Shown one piece after another: positions 1 to 8,538 of a stretch of 64,000 nt of DNA. The notes beneath the pieces are model-generated. The model saw nothing but the letters and a program-made list of their open reading frames with translations, made no database searches and was not told where the DNA came from. The first letter of the stretch is position 1. Every line of letters starts with the position of its first letter. The position numbers and the translations under genes were made by a program. The stretch covers positions 124,001 through 188,000 of the forward strand of contig JADKCY010000003.1 in the NCBI GenBank assembly GCA_016718605.1. Direction: 5' to 3'. The stretch comes from Lysobacterales bacterium (GTDB lineage Bacteria > Pseudomonadota > Gammaproteobacteria > Xanthomonadales > Xanthomonadaceae).

Positions 1-335
1 GGCTTGGGTAACTTGCCCGTCACCTTTGCGCCAGTGACCTTGGGCTTTGCCGTCACGACAGTCTTGGCAACGGGCTTTTTTGCTGACGGCTTGGCAAGTT
101 TGGCCGCAGTTTTTCCCGGTGCGGATTTGACCTTGGTGGCCACCGACTTCGCAGCACCTGCCTTCAGCGGCTTTTTGACGGGCCCCGCTTTGGACACCGC
201 AGGCGTCTTGGCGCTTGCTTTGGTCTTGATTGCAGCAGACTTTGCCGACCCAACGACCGCTTTGCCTTTGACCGGCTTTGCAGTCTTCACACTCGACTTG
301 CTCGCTACTTTGGACGATTTTGACTTCGCTGCCAC
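1..335 (-). CDS. Lys/Ala-rich protein, N-terminal part (probable DksA-type); runs off the window
   Basis: Only the first about 111 codons are inside the window. The reading frame starts at a GTG (complement of 333-335) preceded at about 7 nt by a GGAAGG ribosome binding site, and stays open to the window edge. The visible part is almost entirely K, A, S, T, V and P in short repeats such as KPVKGKA and AKKPVAK, with no folded domain. Such basic low-complexity tails are known as N-terminal extensions of DksA in Xanthomonas-like bacteria and in histone H1-like proteins. DksA is my favoured reading, by inference only, because the diagnostic zinc finger would lie outside the window. Confidence 0.6.
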   Translation of the reverse strand, partial: MAAKSKSSKVASKSSVKTAKPVKGKAVVGSAKSAAIKTKASAKTPAVSKAGPVKKPLKAGAAKSVATKVKSAPGKTAAKLAKPSAKKPVAKTVVTAKPKVTGAKVTGKLPK

Positions 336-514
336 GTTAAGCCCTTCCCTGTTGGATTGCTTGAGCCACGGCGGGCGCGTTTTATACGCCTACATGCCCT
401 CGCGCAGCAAGCTGAAATTCTTCAGCCGCCCGACGACGCATTTATACCGCTATCCTTACGCTCTCGCGATGACCTGAGTGAGCATGCCTCACTTTTCCTG
501 CAGAGGTTGCCAAG

Positions 515-781
515 TTGGTGCGCCAGACATTGATAGCGTTGTTGCGATTCTATAAGCGTTTTGTCAGCCCGTTGCTGGGTCAGCACTGTCGTTTTCACCC
601 CAGTTGCTCCGAGTACGCGATGCAGGCGCTCGACATTCATGGTGTTTTCAAAGGCAGTTGGCTCACGCTGAAACGTCTTGCGCGTTGTCAGCCTTTTTGC
701 GAGGGCGGTCTCGATCCAGTACCGCCGCGCAAACAAGCACCCCAGTGTGGCACTCACTGCGATCATTCACACAAATCCTGA
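515..781 (+). CDS. yidD: Membrane protein insertion efficiency factor YidD
   Basis: Small membrane-associated protein that helps YidC insert inner-membrane proteins. The family hallmarks are present: an N-terminal amphipathic stretch (LIALLRFYKRFVSPLLG), the HPSCSEY motif near residue 30, and the C-terminal CQPFCEGGLDPVP segment. Length (88 aa) is normal. The start is TTG 515 or GTG 518. An AGAGG at 502-506 lies 8 nt before the TTG and 11 nt before the GTG, so both are possible. The gene sits beside yajQ rather than in the usual rpmH-rnpA-yidD-yidC cluster. It diverges from the Lys/Ala-rich gene across about 180 nt, which probably holds both promoters. Confidence 0.93.
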   Translation: MVRQTLIALLRFYKRFVSPLLGQHCRFHPSCSEYAMQALDIHGVFKGSWLTLKRLARCQPFCEGGLDPVPPRKQAPQCGTHCDHSHKS

Positions 782-812
782 TCCCCCAGCGAACCAGAAC
801 CCAGGAACCGAC

Positions 813-1295
813 ATGCCCTCTTTTGACGTCGTTTCGGAAATTGACAAACACGAACTCACCAATGCCATTGATCAAGCCAATCGCGAACTGACCAATCGTT
901 TTGACTTTCGTGGCACCGATGCACGCTTCCAACTGGAGGATGCCACTGTCGCCATGACGGCACCCAGCGAGTTTCAGCTGCAGCAGATGCTTGACATCCT
1001 GCGCCAGCGGCTCACAGCGCGTTCAATTGACGTCCGTTGCCTGGACGTCGGCGCGGTTGAAAGCAACCTTTCCGGCGCGCGCCAGAAGATCACTGTCAAG
1101 CAGGGCGTTGAACAGGCATTGGGCAAGAAGATCATTGCTCGCCTGAAGGAAGCAAAGCTCAAGGTCGACGCACAAATCAATGGTGACAAGCTGAGAATCA
1201 ACGGCAAAAAGCGCGACGATTTGCAAGCCGCGATTGCAGAGCTACGTAAGGGCGAATTCGAAATGCCACTGCAGTTCAACAATTTCCGCGACTGA
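813..1295 (+). CDS. yajQ: YajQ family nucleotide-binding protein
   Basis: 160-aa YajQ protein. The family starts with a PSFDVVSEID segment, seen here after the ATG, and ends with the typical PLQFNNFRD. Two ferredoxin-like halves are implied by the repeated beta-alpha pattern. Members bind nucleotides, and in Xanthomonas a YajQ protein is a cyclic-di-GMP effector. That role is plausible here because the next gene is a PAS-GGDEF-EAL protein, but that is inference. The ATG at 813 has an AGGA 7 nt upstream. An in-frame extension back to 678 overlaps yidD and is not credible. The gene converges on the GGDEF-EAL gene. Confidence 0.93.
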   Translation: MPSFDVVSEIDKHELTNAIDQANRELTNRFDFRGTDARFQLEDATVAMTAPSEFQLQQMLDILRQRLTARSIDVRCLDVGAVESNLSGARQKITVKQGVEQALGKKIIARLKEAKLKVDAQINGDKLRINGKKRDDLQAAIAELRKGEFEMPLQFNNFRD

Positions 1296-1297
1296 CA

Positions 1298-1343
1298 GGC
1301 TGTTGAGAAAGTGCGTTGCTGCAATTTCTCACTCTGGTCAGCC
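1298..1343. repeat. Inverted repeat after yajQ
   Basis: Nested arms: GGCTG (1298-1302) pairs with CAGCC (1339-1343), and TGAGAAA (1304-1310) pairs with TTTCTCA (1325-1331). It starts 3 nt after the yajQ stop between convergent genes, so it may act as a terminator, though no T-tract follows. The outer GGCTGTTGAGAAA also resembles insertion-sequence ends, but no transposase is near. Confidence 0.4.
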
Positions 1344-1469
1344 CGGCCCATGGCCGGACTCTCCAACGACGAATCCATCACTTACGCGATCGAATCACGA
1401 ACTTGGCGACCGAGCCCCGCCCACCGGGGACTTGCAGGTTGCATGGATACCCGAACACGCTGACCACTG

Positions 1470-4292
1470 TCAGCCCGCCTGTGGTCGCGCGGCAATCTGC
1501 GCTTGCCAACGTAGGAAAAACGCTTCCGCGGGCAAGGCCTTGGCATACAGAAATCCCTGGGCCAACACACAGCCAGCCGCGAGCAAGTGCGCACGCTGCG
1601 ACTCGCGCTCCACACCCTCGACGGTCAGCTCCATCCCCAGCTCTTCGGCGAAACGGGCGATGGTATTCACGATCGCACGATGGCGTGGATTGCAGTCGAT
1701 GTCTTTGACCAGGCTGCGATCCACTTTCATCGCATCGAACGGCGAGGAAGCAAAACTGTCGAGCGACGAGTAACCCGTTCCGAAGTCGTCTACCACCAGC
1801 CCAATGCCCACCAATTTCAATGCGTGCAAGCGCTGATTGGTCGCCTCCGTACCGTCGCGAAAGATTGTCTTGGTGACCTCAAGGCGCAAACAACCGGCAG
1901 GCAGCCCACTGGCTGCCAGCGCCTGCTTTACTTGGCCTGGTAAACGTCCTGAAGCCAACTGACGATCATCCACGTTGACGTTCAGCATGGGCGGCGGCGC
2001 ACCTGAACGATGCGCCCAGCCAGCAACCTCGACAAGCGCCTGTGACAAGACCCACGTGTCAAGCACGGTAATGAAGCCGGTGTCCTCTGCGATTTGAAGA
2101 AACTCGCCAGGCAGCAACAATCCCCGTTGCGGATGCTGCCAGCGCAATAGTGCCTCGCAGCCAAGCCAACGACCATCGCGCAAATCAACCACTGGCTGAT
2201 AATGAATGCAGAACTCATTGCGCTCCAGAGCCGCCCGCATCGCCGATTGCAAGTCAAATCGCTGTCTCGCTTCGGCATGCATGGCCTCGTCAAACACGAC
2301 ATGCTTGCCCTTGCCCGCCAACTTGGCGCGATACATCGCTGTATCCGCATCGCGCAACATCTGTTCGGGGAATCGATAGTCGGGATGACCCAACACGATG
2401 CCAATACTCGCACCCGAATAAACGACCTGATCGTCGATATCGAATGGCTGCTCGAAGGCTGCTGAAATATCGTCCGCCAACGCTTCGACGTGCGCCCGAT
2501 GGGTCGCATGCAATGGCAGCACGGTGAACTCATCACCGCCGTAGCGTGCCAACGACGCGCGCCCGGCCAGACATTGAGAAAGTCGAGCTGCAATGGCCGC
2601 CAACAAACGATCACCTGCGCCGTGACCCAAGCCATCGTTGATCCATTTGAAGCCATCCAGATCCAGAAACAGGATGGCGTAGTCAGTTGCGCCATTGGCA
2701 GTTGCCTGAGCTAAGCGCGTCGCCAGTTGCTGCTCAAACTGGCGACGATTGGGCAGACCCGTCAGCGGATCACGGGTCGCCAATTCGATGAGCTTCTGCT
2801 CCGCTTCGATCTGTGGCGTGATGTCCTGAACTGAACCGGCCATCTGTACGCCTGCATCTGCATCTTCGATCCGCTGAATGTTGAGATTGGCCCAGATCAG
2901 GCCACCATCGCGACGCCGCAGCGAAAGCACCTCATCAATGACGGCGCCGCGCTGACGCACAGCGTTGACAATGCCTAGGCGTTCTTCAGGTCGCGCGTAC
3001 AAATCAATGATGTTGTGGATTTCGGCACGCGCGGTTGCCTTATCCGGGTAGCCAAGAATTTGCGCCATGCGCGCATTGAATTGGACGATGACGCCGGATT
3101 CATCGCTGCGGTACAAGCCGACCGGCGACTGCTCGAATAGCTCACGGTAGCGTCGCTCGGCCAAACGCAAGGCAAGCTGCTGCTGATGTTCGTCGGTGAT
3201 GTCGCGAATCACGCCGGCCGAGGCGATCGCGCCTTGATGAAAAACCGCATCGGCGACGACCTGACAAACCACCGTGCGTCCACTCACATGGCGCAAGGCA
3301 ATCTGATAGCGCTGCACCTCGGTCGAGCCATCTTCGCGCGACTGCCGGCGCTCAGTTTGCGACGCCTTGTCAGTTTCCGCCACCAAATCCATGTAAGCGC
3401 GACCAACCAACTCCTCTGGCGCATAGCCCAACATTTCTCCCAGTGCTGGATTGACGAACAGCAAGCGCCCATCCTGAATCAGGAACACGCCATCACGACA
3501 ATAATCGACCAGTGACCGATACAGGGCTTCGGACTCGCGGAGGGCGGTCTCTGTCGCAGCATGCTCACTGATCTCGGTCATCGAACCCTCAAAGAAAAGC
3601 AGGGCCCCACCCGCATCCCTCACCGCACGTGCATTCTCGGAGACCATCCGGACGTTGCCGTCCAAGGCACGGATGCGAATCCGTGCACCGGTCAACGAGC
3701 CGGTGGTGGACAACGAGTCACGCAATAGACGTCCCTCTTCGGGATCCGCGTAGACGACACTCGCATCTCGGCTGAATACCTTGAGCATTTGTTCGGGAGA
3801 ATCGGCCGCAAACAGTCGAGCCATCGCCGGGTTGACATCAATGAAGCCACCCGCGGGAAGACTTCGATACATCCCTTCAGTCGCCTCCACGTACATCGAG
3901 CGATAGGTAGCGCCTTGCACATCGCTAGGTGGTTCGGCCGATGCGCCGGACAGAATCGGAGTCAACATGCAGTTGACGACGTCGCGCCCTTCGCGTCGCT
4001 GCCGCTCGCAGCGCATGCCCACGCGCAGCACGCTGCCGTTCGCAGTAAGCAGCCCAACCTCCGTGGAAATCTCACGGTCCGCAAGCAGTGCCGCGTTCCA
4101 CAACGCTACCCGCGAGTCATGGTCGGACCAGAATTCCGTCATCACCTGCCCAAGCAGGATTTCGCGCTCGCGCGCCAGCCACTCCGCGACGATGGCATTC
4201 ACATCGACGATTCGAGCATCAGCCAGGTCCAGAATCACCGATCCTTCAAGGCGAGGATGTGCCTCTGAGAGGTTCGATGACATCAAGGGCAT
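1470..4292 (-). CDS. Four-PAS GGDEF-EAL signalling protein
   Basis: 940-aa soluble protein with no membrane segment. About four PAS-like domains (residues 10-110, 125-245, 250-370, 373-495) precede a GGDEF diguanylate cyclase domain (500-670; intact GGDEF at 585-589, no RxxD inhibitory site in front) and an EAL domain (675-930). In the EAL domain the EALLRW glutamate (E713), DDFGTG aspartates (D835, D836), K856 and VEGVE (E892, E895) are kept. The loop-6 glutamate of the usual E-x-T-E motif is lysine (K808). It probably senses a small ligand or redox state and makes or breaks cyclic-di-GMP. The ATG at 4292 has GGAAG 4 nt upstream. ATG 4283, forming TGATG with the msrB stop, is an alternative. 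Coupled to msrB. Confidence 0.93.
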   Translation of the reverse strand: MPLMSSNLSEAHPRLEGSVILDLADARIVDVNAIVAEWLAREREILLGQVMTEFWSDHDSRVALWNAALLADREISTEVGLLTANGSVLRVGMRCERQRREGRDVVNCMLTPILSGASAEPPSDVQGATYRSMYVEATEGMYRSLPAGGFIDVNPAMARLFAADSPEQMLKVFSRDASVVYADPEEGRLLRDSLSTTGSLTGARIRIRALDGNVRMVSENARAVRDAGGALLFFEGSMTEISEHAATETALRESEALYRSLVDYCRDGVFLIQDGRLLFVNPALGEMLGYAPEELVGRAYMDLVAETDKASQTERRQSREDGSTEVQRYQIALRHVSGRTVVCQVVADAVFHQGAIASAGVIRDITDEHQQQLALRLAERRYRELFEQSPVGLYRSDESGVIVQFNARMAQILGYPDKATARAEIHNIIDLYARPEERLGIVNAVRQRGAVIDEVLSLRRRDGGLIWANLNIQRIEDADAGVQMAGSVQDITPQIEAEQKLIELATRDPLTGLPNRRQFEQQLATRLAQATANGATDYAILFLDLDGFKWINDGLGHGAGDRLLAAIAARLSQCLAGRASLARYGGDEFTVLPLHATHRAHVEALADDISAAFEQPFDIDDQVVYSGASIGIVLGHPDYRFPEQMLRDADTAMYRAKLAGKGKHVVFDEAMHAEARQRFDLQSAMRAALERNEFCIHYQPVVDLRDGRWLGCEALLRWQHPQRGLLLPGEFLQIAEDTGFITVLDTWVLSQALVEVAGWAHRSGAPPPMLNVNVDDRQLASGRLPGQVKQALAASGLPAGCLRLEVTKTIFRDGTEATNQRLHALKLVGIGLVVDDFGTGYSSLDSFASSPFDAMKVDRSLVKDIDCNPRHRAIVNTIARFAEELGMELTVEGVERESQRAHLLAAGCVLAQGFLYAKALPAEAFFLRWQAQIAARPQAG

Positions 4293-4702
4293 CGCACTTC
4301 CGCCTCGGGAACAAAGTTCAAGGCCAGCGAGTTGATGCAGAAACGCAAGCCAGTGGGCTCGGGGCCATCCGGGAATACGTGACCCAGGTGACTTTGGCAG
4401 CGGCCACATTGCACCTCGACCCGTTGCATGCCATGCGACCTGTCGGCGCGTTCGACAACTGCCGAGGGCGAATCCGGCGCATAAAAACTGGGCCACCCTG
4501 AACCAGAATCGTACTTTGACGACGCATTGAACAGTGCTGCATGACAAGCCGCGCAGTGATACACGCCGTCGGCATGGTGATCCCAAAACGCGCCGGTGAA
4601 AGGTGGCTCAGTGGCCGAGCAGCGACAAACGGCAAACTGTTCCGGACTCAGTCGCGCCCTCCAACCTTCGTCATCAATGGGAAGTTCATGCGAATTCGTC
4701 AC
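4283..4702 (-). CDS. msrB: Peptide-methionine (R)-S-oxide reductase MsrB
   Basis: Repairs methionine-R-sulfoxide in oxidised proteins. At 139 aa it has the standard SelR fold signatures: TEPPFTG, DGVYHC, KYDSGSGWPSFY, SHGMQR, HLGHVFPDGP and the catalytic cysteine in RFCIN. Zinc-binding cysteine pairs are present as CAAC and CGRC. A GTG at 4702 with AGGAG 7 nt upstream gives the normal length. A TTG at 4747 in the same frame lacks support. The stop overlaps the start region of the PAS-GGDEF-EAL gene, so the two are probably co-translated. It diverges from lptD; the 110 nt between must hold both promoters. Confidence 0.95.
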   Translation of the reverse strand: MTNSHELPIDDEGWRARLSPEQFAVCRCSATEPPFTGAFWDHHADGVYHCAACHAALFNASSKYDSGSGWPSFYAPDSPSAVVERADRSHGMQRVEVQCGRCQSHLGHVFPDGPEPTGLRFCINSLALNFVPEAEVRCP

Positions 4703-4812
4703 CAGCGTTCTCCTTGCCGGTTTGCTGCGACCACGCACTTGCTGCAAGCTAAGGCAACACCAGTGGTACGACGGCCTCCCGCAGCGCGCTGCGTAATCAA
4801 TGACTTATTTCG

Positions 4813-7071
4813 ATGGCTCATCCTCTCCTCCCGATACTAATGCCGCGCATCTCACCGCGTCGCTTGTCTCTTGCATTGAGCTGCTGTCTCGGACTGCCCA
4901 CCACCCTGGCGGCCGCTGAAGTCTCGGCCGACCCTTGGTTACTATGCCAGCAGCAGGAACTATTCGCCTTCTACCGGCATGGCTTGCCCACCGAAGCCGA
5001 TCGTCAAAGTGCGCCAGCGGATGCCTCGGCGCGCGTTTTCAATGTCAGCGATAGCCAAGTTTACGAACTCATCGGTGATGCCGAAATTCAGCGCGCCGAT
5101 CAACTCCTGCAAGCGCCGCGCCTGCTGTTTTCAAAGGCCGACCAGACCTTCAGCAGTCCGGACGGGTTGAGCTATCAGGATCGCGGGTTCCTGCTGCAAG
5201 CGACGCAAGCCGACGGGGATCTGGCAAAGGATCGTTCGACCTTGCATGGTGTCGACTACCTGCTATTGAACCGGCGCGGCAACGGACGCGCGGAACTGGC
5301 AGAACTGAGCGGCAAGCAGGCGGCGTTGCAGCAAGTCAGTTACACCACCTGTGACCGCGGCTCAAATGGTTGGCGCTTTCAGGCCGAACGTATTGACCTG
5401 GACAATGAGGCAGGCGTCGGCGTCGCACGCAATGCCCGACTGCACATTGGAAATGTCCCAGTCTTTTACCTTCCCTACGTCAGTTTTCCGACCGACGACC
5501 GCCGTCGATCCGGCTTTCTGTATCCGATCATTGGCACTGGCAGCAATACTGGACTGGATATCCGTCAGCCCTACTACCTAAATCTGGCACCCAACTATGA
5601 CGCAACCTTGACGCCAAGATCATTGGGCCGCCGAGGTTTCATGATCGGTGGTGAGTTTCGCTATCTTGGCGAAGGCTTCAACGGCAACCTCGAAGCCGAG
5701 TGGCTACCCGATGATGACATTCGTCAGCGTGACCGCGGCTCGTTCCGTTATCACCACCTTGGGCAACTTGACGCCCATTGGCAAGTGCGTGCAGACCTTT
5801 ACCGGGTATCGGACGACCGTTACTTCGAAGACCTCGGTGATTCTCTGACCAGCATTTCCACCACGCTGATCGAGAGCAGCACGGGTGTTTTCGGGCGTGG
5901 CAAGGGATGGACGGCCAGCGCATTGTTGCGCGACTTCCAGTTGGTTGACCCGCTGATCGACAACGCAGCAACGCCTTTTCGCCAGATACCCCAGATGCGA
6001 TTCGACGCCCTGAGGCCGACCGCTTGGAGCAGCTTGCAATGGGGTTTGCGTTCCGAACTGGTCGGCTTTGATCATTCGGTATTGGCTGCCGGACAGCGAC
6101 TCGACCTCTATCCCTTCTTGCAGGCCCCCATCGAGCGTTCCTGGGGCTTCATCCGACCGGAATTGGGTTATCGCTACACCCGCTATTCGCTCGACCGTGA
6201 ATTGATCAGCAACGACGGCTCGCCCTCACGCGGCACCCCGATTGCCAGTCTCGATACTGGCTTGCTGTTTGAGCGTCCTGCGCGTCTTTTCAATCGCGAC
6301 TTGTTGCAGACACTCGAACCACGTTTGTATTACCTGCGTGTGCCCTATCGCGACCAGACCGACTTGCCGCTGTTTGATACCCAGGAACTCAGTTTCAGCT
6401 ACGCCCAATTGTTTCGCAGCAATCGATTCACCGGTGCGGACCGCCAGATGGATGCGAATCAGCTGGCGGCAGCGCTCAGCACCCGTTTTTTCAATGCTGA
6501 TACCGGTGAAGAGCGCGCCTCTGCCACTATCGGCCAGATCCACTACTTCGACCCACAGCGTGTCCAACTGGATCCGCTGGCGGCGCCCAGCGTGCTGGAA
6601 GGTTCTCCGTACATCGCGGATATCCAGTTCAACCTGACCAATCGACTTAGCGGCGGCTTCTCCACCCAGTGGGATGGCAATGTCAAGCAGACTCAGTTGA
6701 GTTCGGTTCGTGGACAGTACCGCTTCGGCGAAGCTGGCGTTGCCAACCTCGCCTATCGGTTCCGTCGCACTGCCGGCGATCCGGTCGAACAAATCGATGC
6801 CACAGCCTTGATTCCGGTCTCCGAAAGCTGGCGTCTGGTGGGGCGCTGGAACTATTCGTTGACCGACCGCACCAGTCTGGAAGCATTCGGCGGTGTGCAG
6901 TGGGAAAGTTGCTGCATGGCAGTTCGCCTGCTCGGGCGCCACTACGTGCGAAACCGCGAGGGAGAAAAGAGCAACGCGCTCTACCTTGAGATCGAACTGA
7001 AAGGGCTCGGCCGTTTTGGTCGCGACTCGGATGAGCTTCTGCAGCGTGCTATCCTCGGGTACGCTCGTTGA
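4813..7071 (+). CDS. lptD: LPS-assembly outer-membrane protein LptD
   Basis: 752-aa outer-membrane barrel that, with LptE, inserts lipopolysaccharide into the outer leaflet. A signal peptide (LSLALSCCLGLPTTLAA) is followed by an LptA-like jellyroll (about residues 60-200) and the LptD barrel to a C-terminal aromatic-rich end. The four cysteines of the E. coli disulfide scheme are recognisable: one near residue 45 (WLLCQ), one in TTCDRG, and an adjacent CC pair in WESCC. Start is ATG 4813 or ATG 4840; neither has a clear ribosome site, and 4840 gives the more typical signal peptide. First gene of the lptD-surA-pdxA-rsmA-apaG-apaH block. Confidence 0.95.
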   Translation: MAHPLLPILMPRISPRRLSLALSCCLGLPTTLAAAEVSADPWLLCQQQELFAFYRHGLPTEADRQSAPADASARVFNVSDSQVYELIGDAEIQRADQLLQAPRLLFSKADQTFSSPDGLSYQDRGFLLQATQADGDLAKDRSTLHGVDYLLLNRRGNGRAELAELSGKQAALQQVSYTTCDRGSNGWRFQAERIDLDNEAGVGVARNARLHIGNVPVFYLPYVSFPTDDRRRSGFLYPIIGTGSNTGLDIRQPYYLNLAPNYDATLTPRSLGRRGFMIGGEFRYLGEGFNGNLEAEWLPDDDIRQRDRGSFRYHHLGQLDAHWQVRADLYRVSDDRYFEDLGDSLTSISTTLIESSTGVFGRGKGWTASALLRDFQLVDPLIDNAATPFRQIPQMRFDALRPTAWSSLQWGLRSELVGFDHSVLAAGQRLDLYPFLQAPIERSWGFIRPELGYRYTRYSLDRELISNDGSPSRGTPIASLDTGLLFERPARLFNRDLLQTLEPRLYYLRVPYRDQTDLPLFDTQELSFSYAQLFRSNRFTGADRQMDANQLAAALSTRFFNADTGEERASATIGQIHYFDPQRVQLDPLAAPSVLEGSPYIADIQFNLTNRLSGGFSTQWDGNVKQTQLSSVRGQYRFGEAGVANLAYRFRRTAGDPVEQIDATALIPVSESWRLVGRWNYSLTDRTSLEAFGGVQWESCCMAVRLLGRHYVRNREGEKSNALYLEIELKGLGRFGRDSDELLQRAILGYAR

Positions 7072-7198
7072 CGCATGAAAATGCACCGAAAAACGTCCAT
7101 TTAACCCTGATCCAAGTCCGACGTGTCACGCTGATGCATCCTTGGATCTGCTTCCTTTGGCAGCCGCCCGCACTGATCTGTTCGAGAACCCCTAGCGC

Positions 7199-8515
7199 AT
7201 GAAATCGCTTTTTTTGTCGCCCTTCTGCCGCGCACTTTCCTCCATGGCGGTTCTGGCCTTCAGCGGCTGGACTGGCATTGCGCACGCTCAACTGCTTGCT
7301 CCGACCCAACCCGTCGATGCCATCATCGCGGTGGTGGAGGACGATGTCATTCTGCGCAGCGAACTGGATCGCGCAGTGTCCAACATCCTTGCTCAGTATG
7401 CAGACCGCCGTAGTGAACTGCCGCCGGAAAACGTGCTGCAGCGACAAGTTCTGGAACGCCTCATTTTGGTTCGCCTGCAGGTACAGCGGGCAGGCGAAAG
7501 CGGCGTGCGTATTGCAGATCCCGAGATCGAAGCCGCCTTGCAGAATATCGCGCAGAACAACCGCATCACGGTGGATCAGATGCGTGCCCAATTGGAGGCC
7601 GATGGCATTCCCTTTATGGAGTTCGCGCGCTCTTTGCGTGACGAAATGATCGTTCAGCGCCTGCGTCAATCCGTTGTCCAGAGTCGCGTACAGGTCAGCG
7701 AAACCGAAGTGGATATTCTGCTGGCCAGCAATAGCCTGAAAACTGGCCAGGTACGTGCCGCAAACATTCTCGTCGGCTTGCCGGATGGCGCCAGCGCCGA
7801 ACAAATTGAAACAGCGCGTAGCAAGATCGAGGGCGTTCGCGATCTGATCGAGAAAGGTGAAATCGAGTTCTCTGCAGCAGCCATCCGCTATTCGGATGCA
7901 CCCAATGCACTGGAAGGTGGCGACCTCGGTTGGCGCAGCTATGACGAAGTGCCTGCAATGTTTGCCAGCATGTTGCAAGGCATGCAGCCGGGTGATGTTT
8001 CACCCGCAGTGCGCGGCCCCAGCGGCTTTCACATGCTGAAGCTGCTCGAAGTCCGCAATGATGATGCGCAGCGGGTCACCGAGTTCAGTGCGCGCCACAT
8101 CATGGTGAAGATTGACGATGTCACGTCTACCGAAGACGCGCACAGCAAGATCGAACTGTTGAAAGCGCGGCTGGACAATGGCGAGGCATTTGACGAGGTT
8201 GCCCGTAGCAGCTCAGAAGATGCAATGACACGCAATCAAGGCGGCGATCTCGGTTGGTTTGCGCCCTACGCCTTCGGTCAATCGATTGGTGACGCGCTGC
8301 TGGCACTTTCGGACGGGCAGATATCCGCACCGGTGCTAACCGACGCCGGTTGGCACTTGGTCCAGCGCGTTGCCATGCGTGAGCAGGACATTACCGACAA
8401 AGTCAAACGCGATCAGGCCCGTGAAACCCTGGGCCGCCGCAAATCCGAAGAAGAGTACGACCGCTTTTTGCGACAGTTGCGCGAAGAGTCCTATGTGGAG
8501 TCACGCCTGAATTGA
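7199..8515 (+). CDS. surA: Periplasmic chaperone / peptidyl-prolyl isomerase SurA
   Basis: 438-aa periplasmic chaperone for outer-membrane proteins such as LptD encoded just upstream. Signal peptide to about residue 31 (ending in ...IAHAQ), then the SurA N-domain, two parvulin domains (about 190-290 and 300-400, both with a GGDLGW motif) and the C-terminal helix. Length is normal (E. coli 428). The ATG at 7199 follows a 127-nt gap after lptD in which I see no terminator, so joint transcription is likely. Its stop precedes pdxA closely. Confidence 0.96.
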   Translation: MKSLFLSPFCRALSSMAVLAFSGWTGIAHAQLLAPTQPVDAIIAVVEDDVILRSELDRAVSNILAQYADRRSELPPENVLQRQVLERLILVRLQVQRAGESGVRIADPEIEAALQNIAQNNRITVDQMRAQLEADGIPFMEFARSLRDEMIVQRLRQSVVQSRVQVSETEVDILLASNSLKTGQVRAANILVGLPDGASAEQIETARSKIEGVRDLIEKGEIEFSAAAIRYSDAPNALEGGDLGWRSYDEVPAMFASMLQGMQPGDVSPAVRGPSGFHMLKLLEVRNDDAQRVTEFSARHIMVKIDDVTSTEDAHSKIELLKARLDNGEAFDEVARSSSEDAMTRNQGGDLGWFAPYAFGQSIGDALLALSDGQISAPVLTDAGWHLVQRVAMREQDITDKVKRDQARETLGRRKSEEEYDRFLRQLREESYVESRLN

Positions 8516-8538
8516 TCGTGCAAGCACCTGAATGCGCG

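Noticed and set aside
6226..7978. Long minus-strand frames over lptD and surA
   Set aside because: Shadow frames typical of GC-rich DNA; lptD and surA carry all family motifs on the plus strand.
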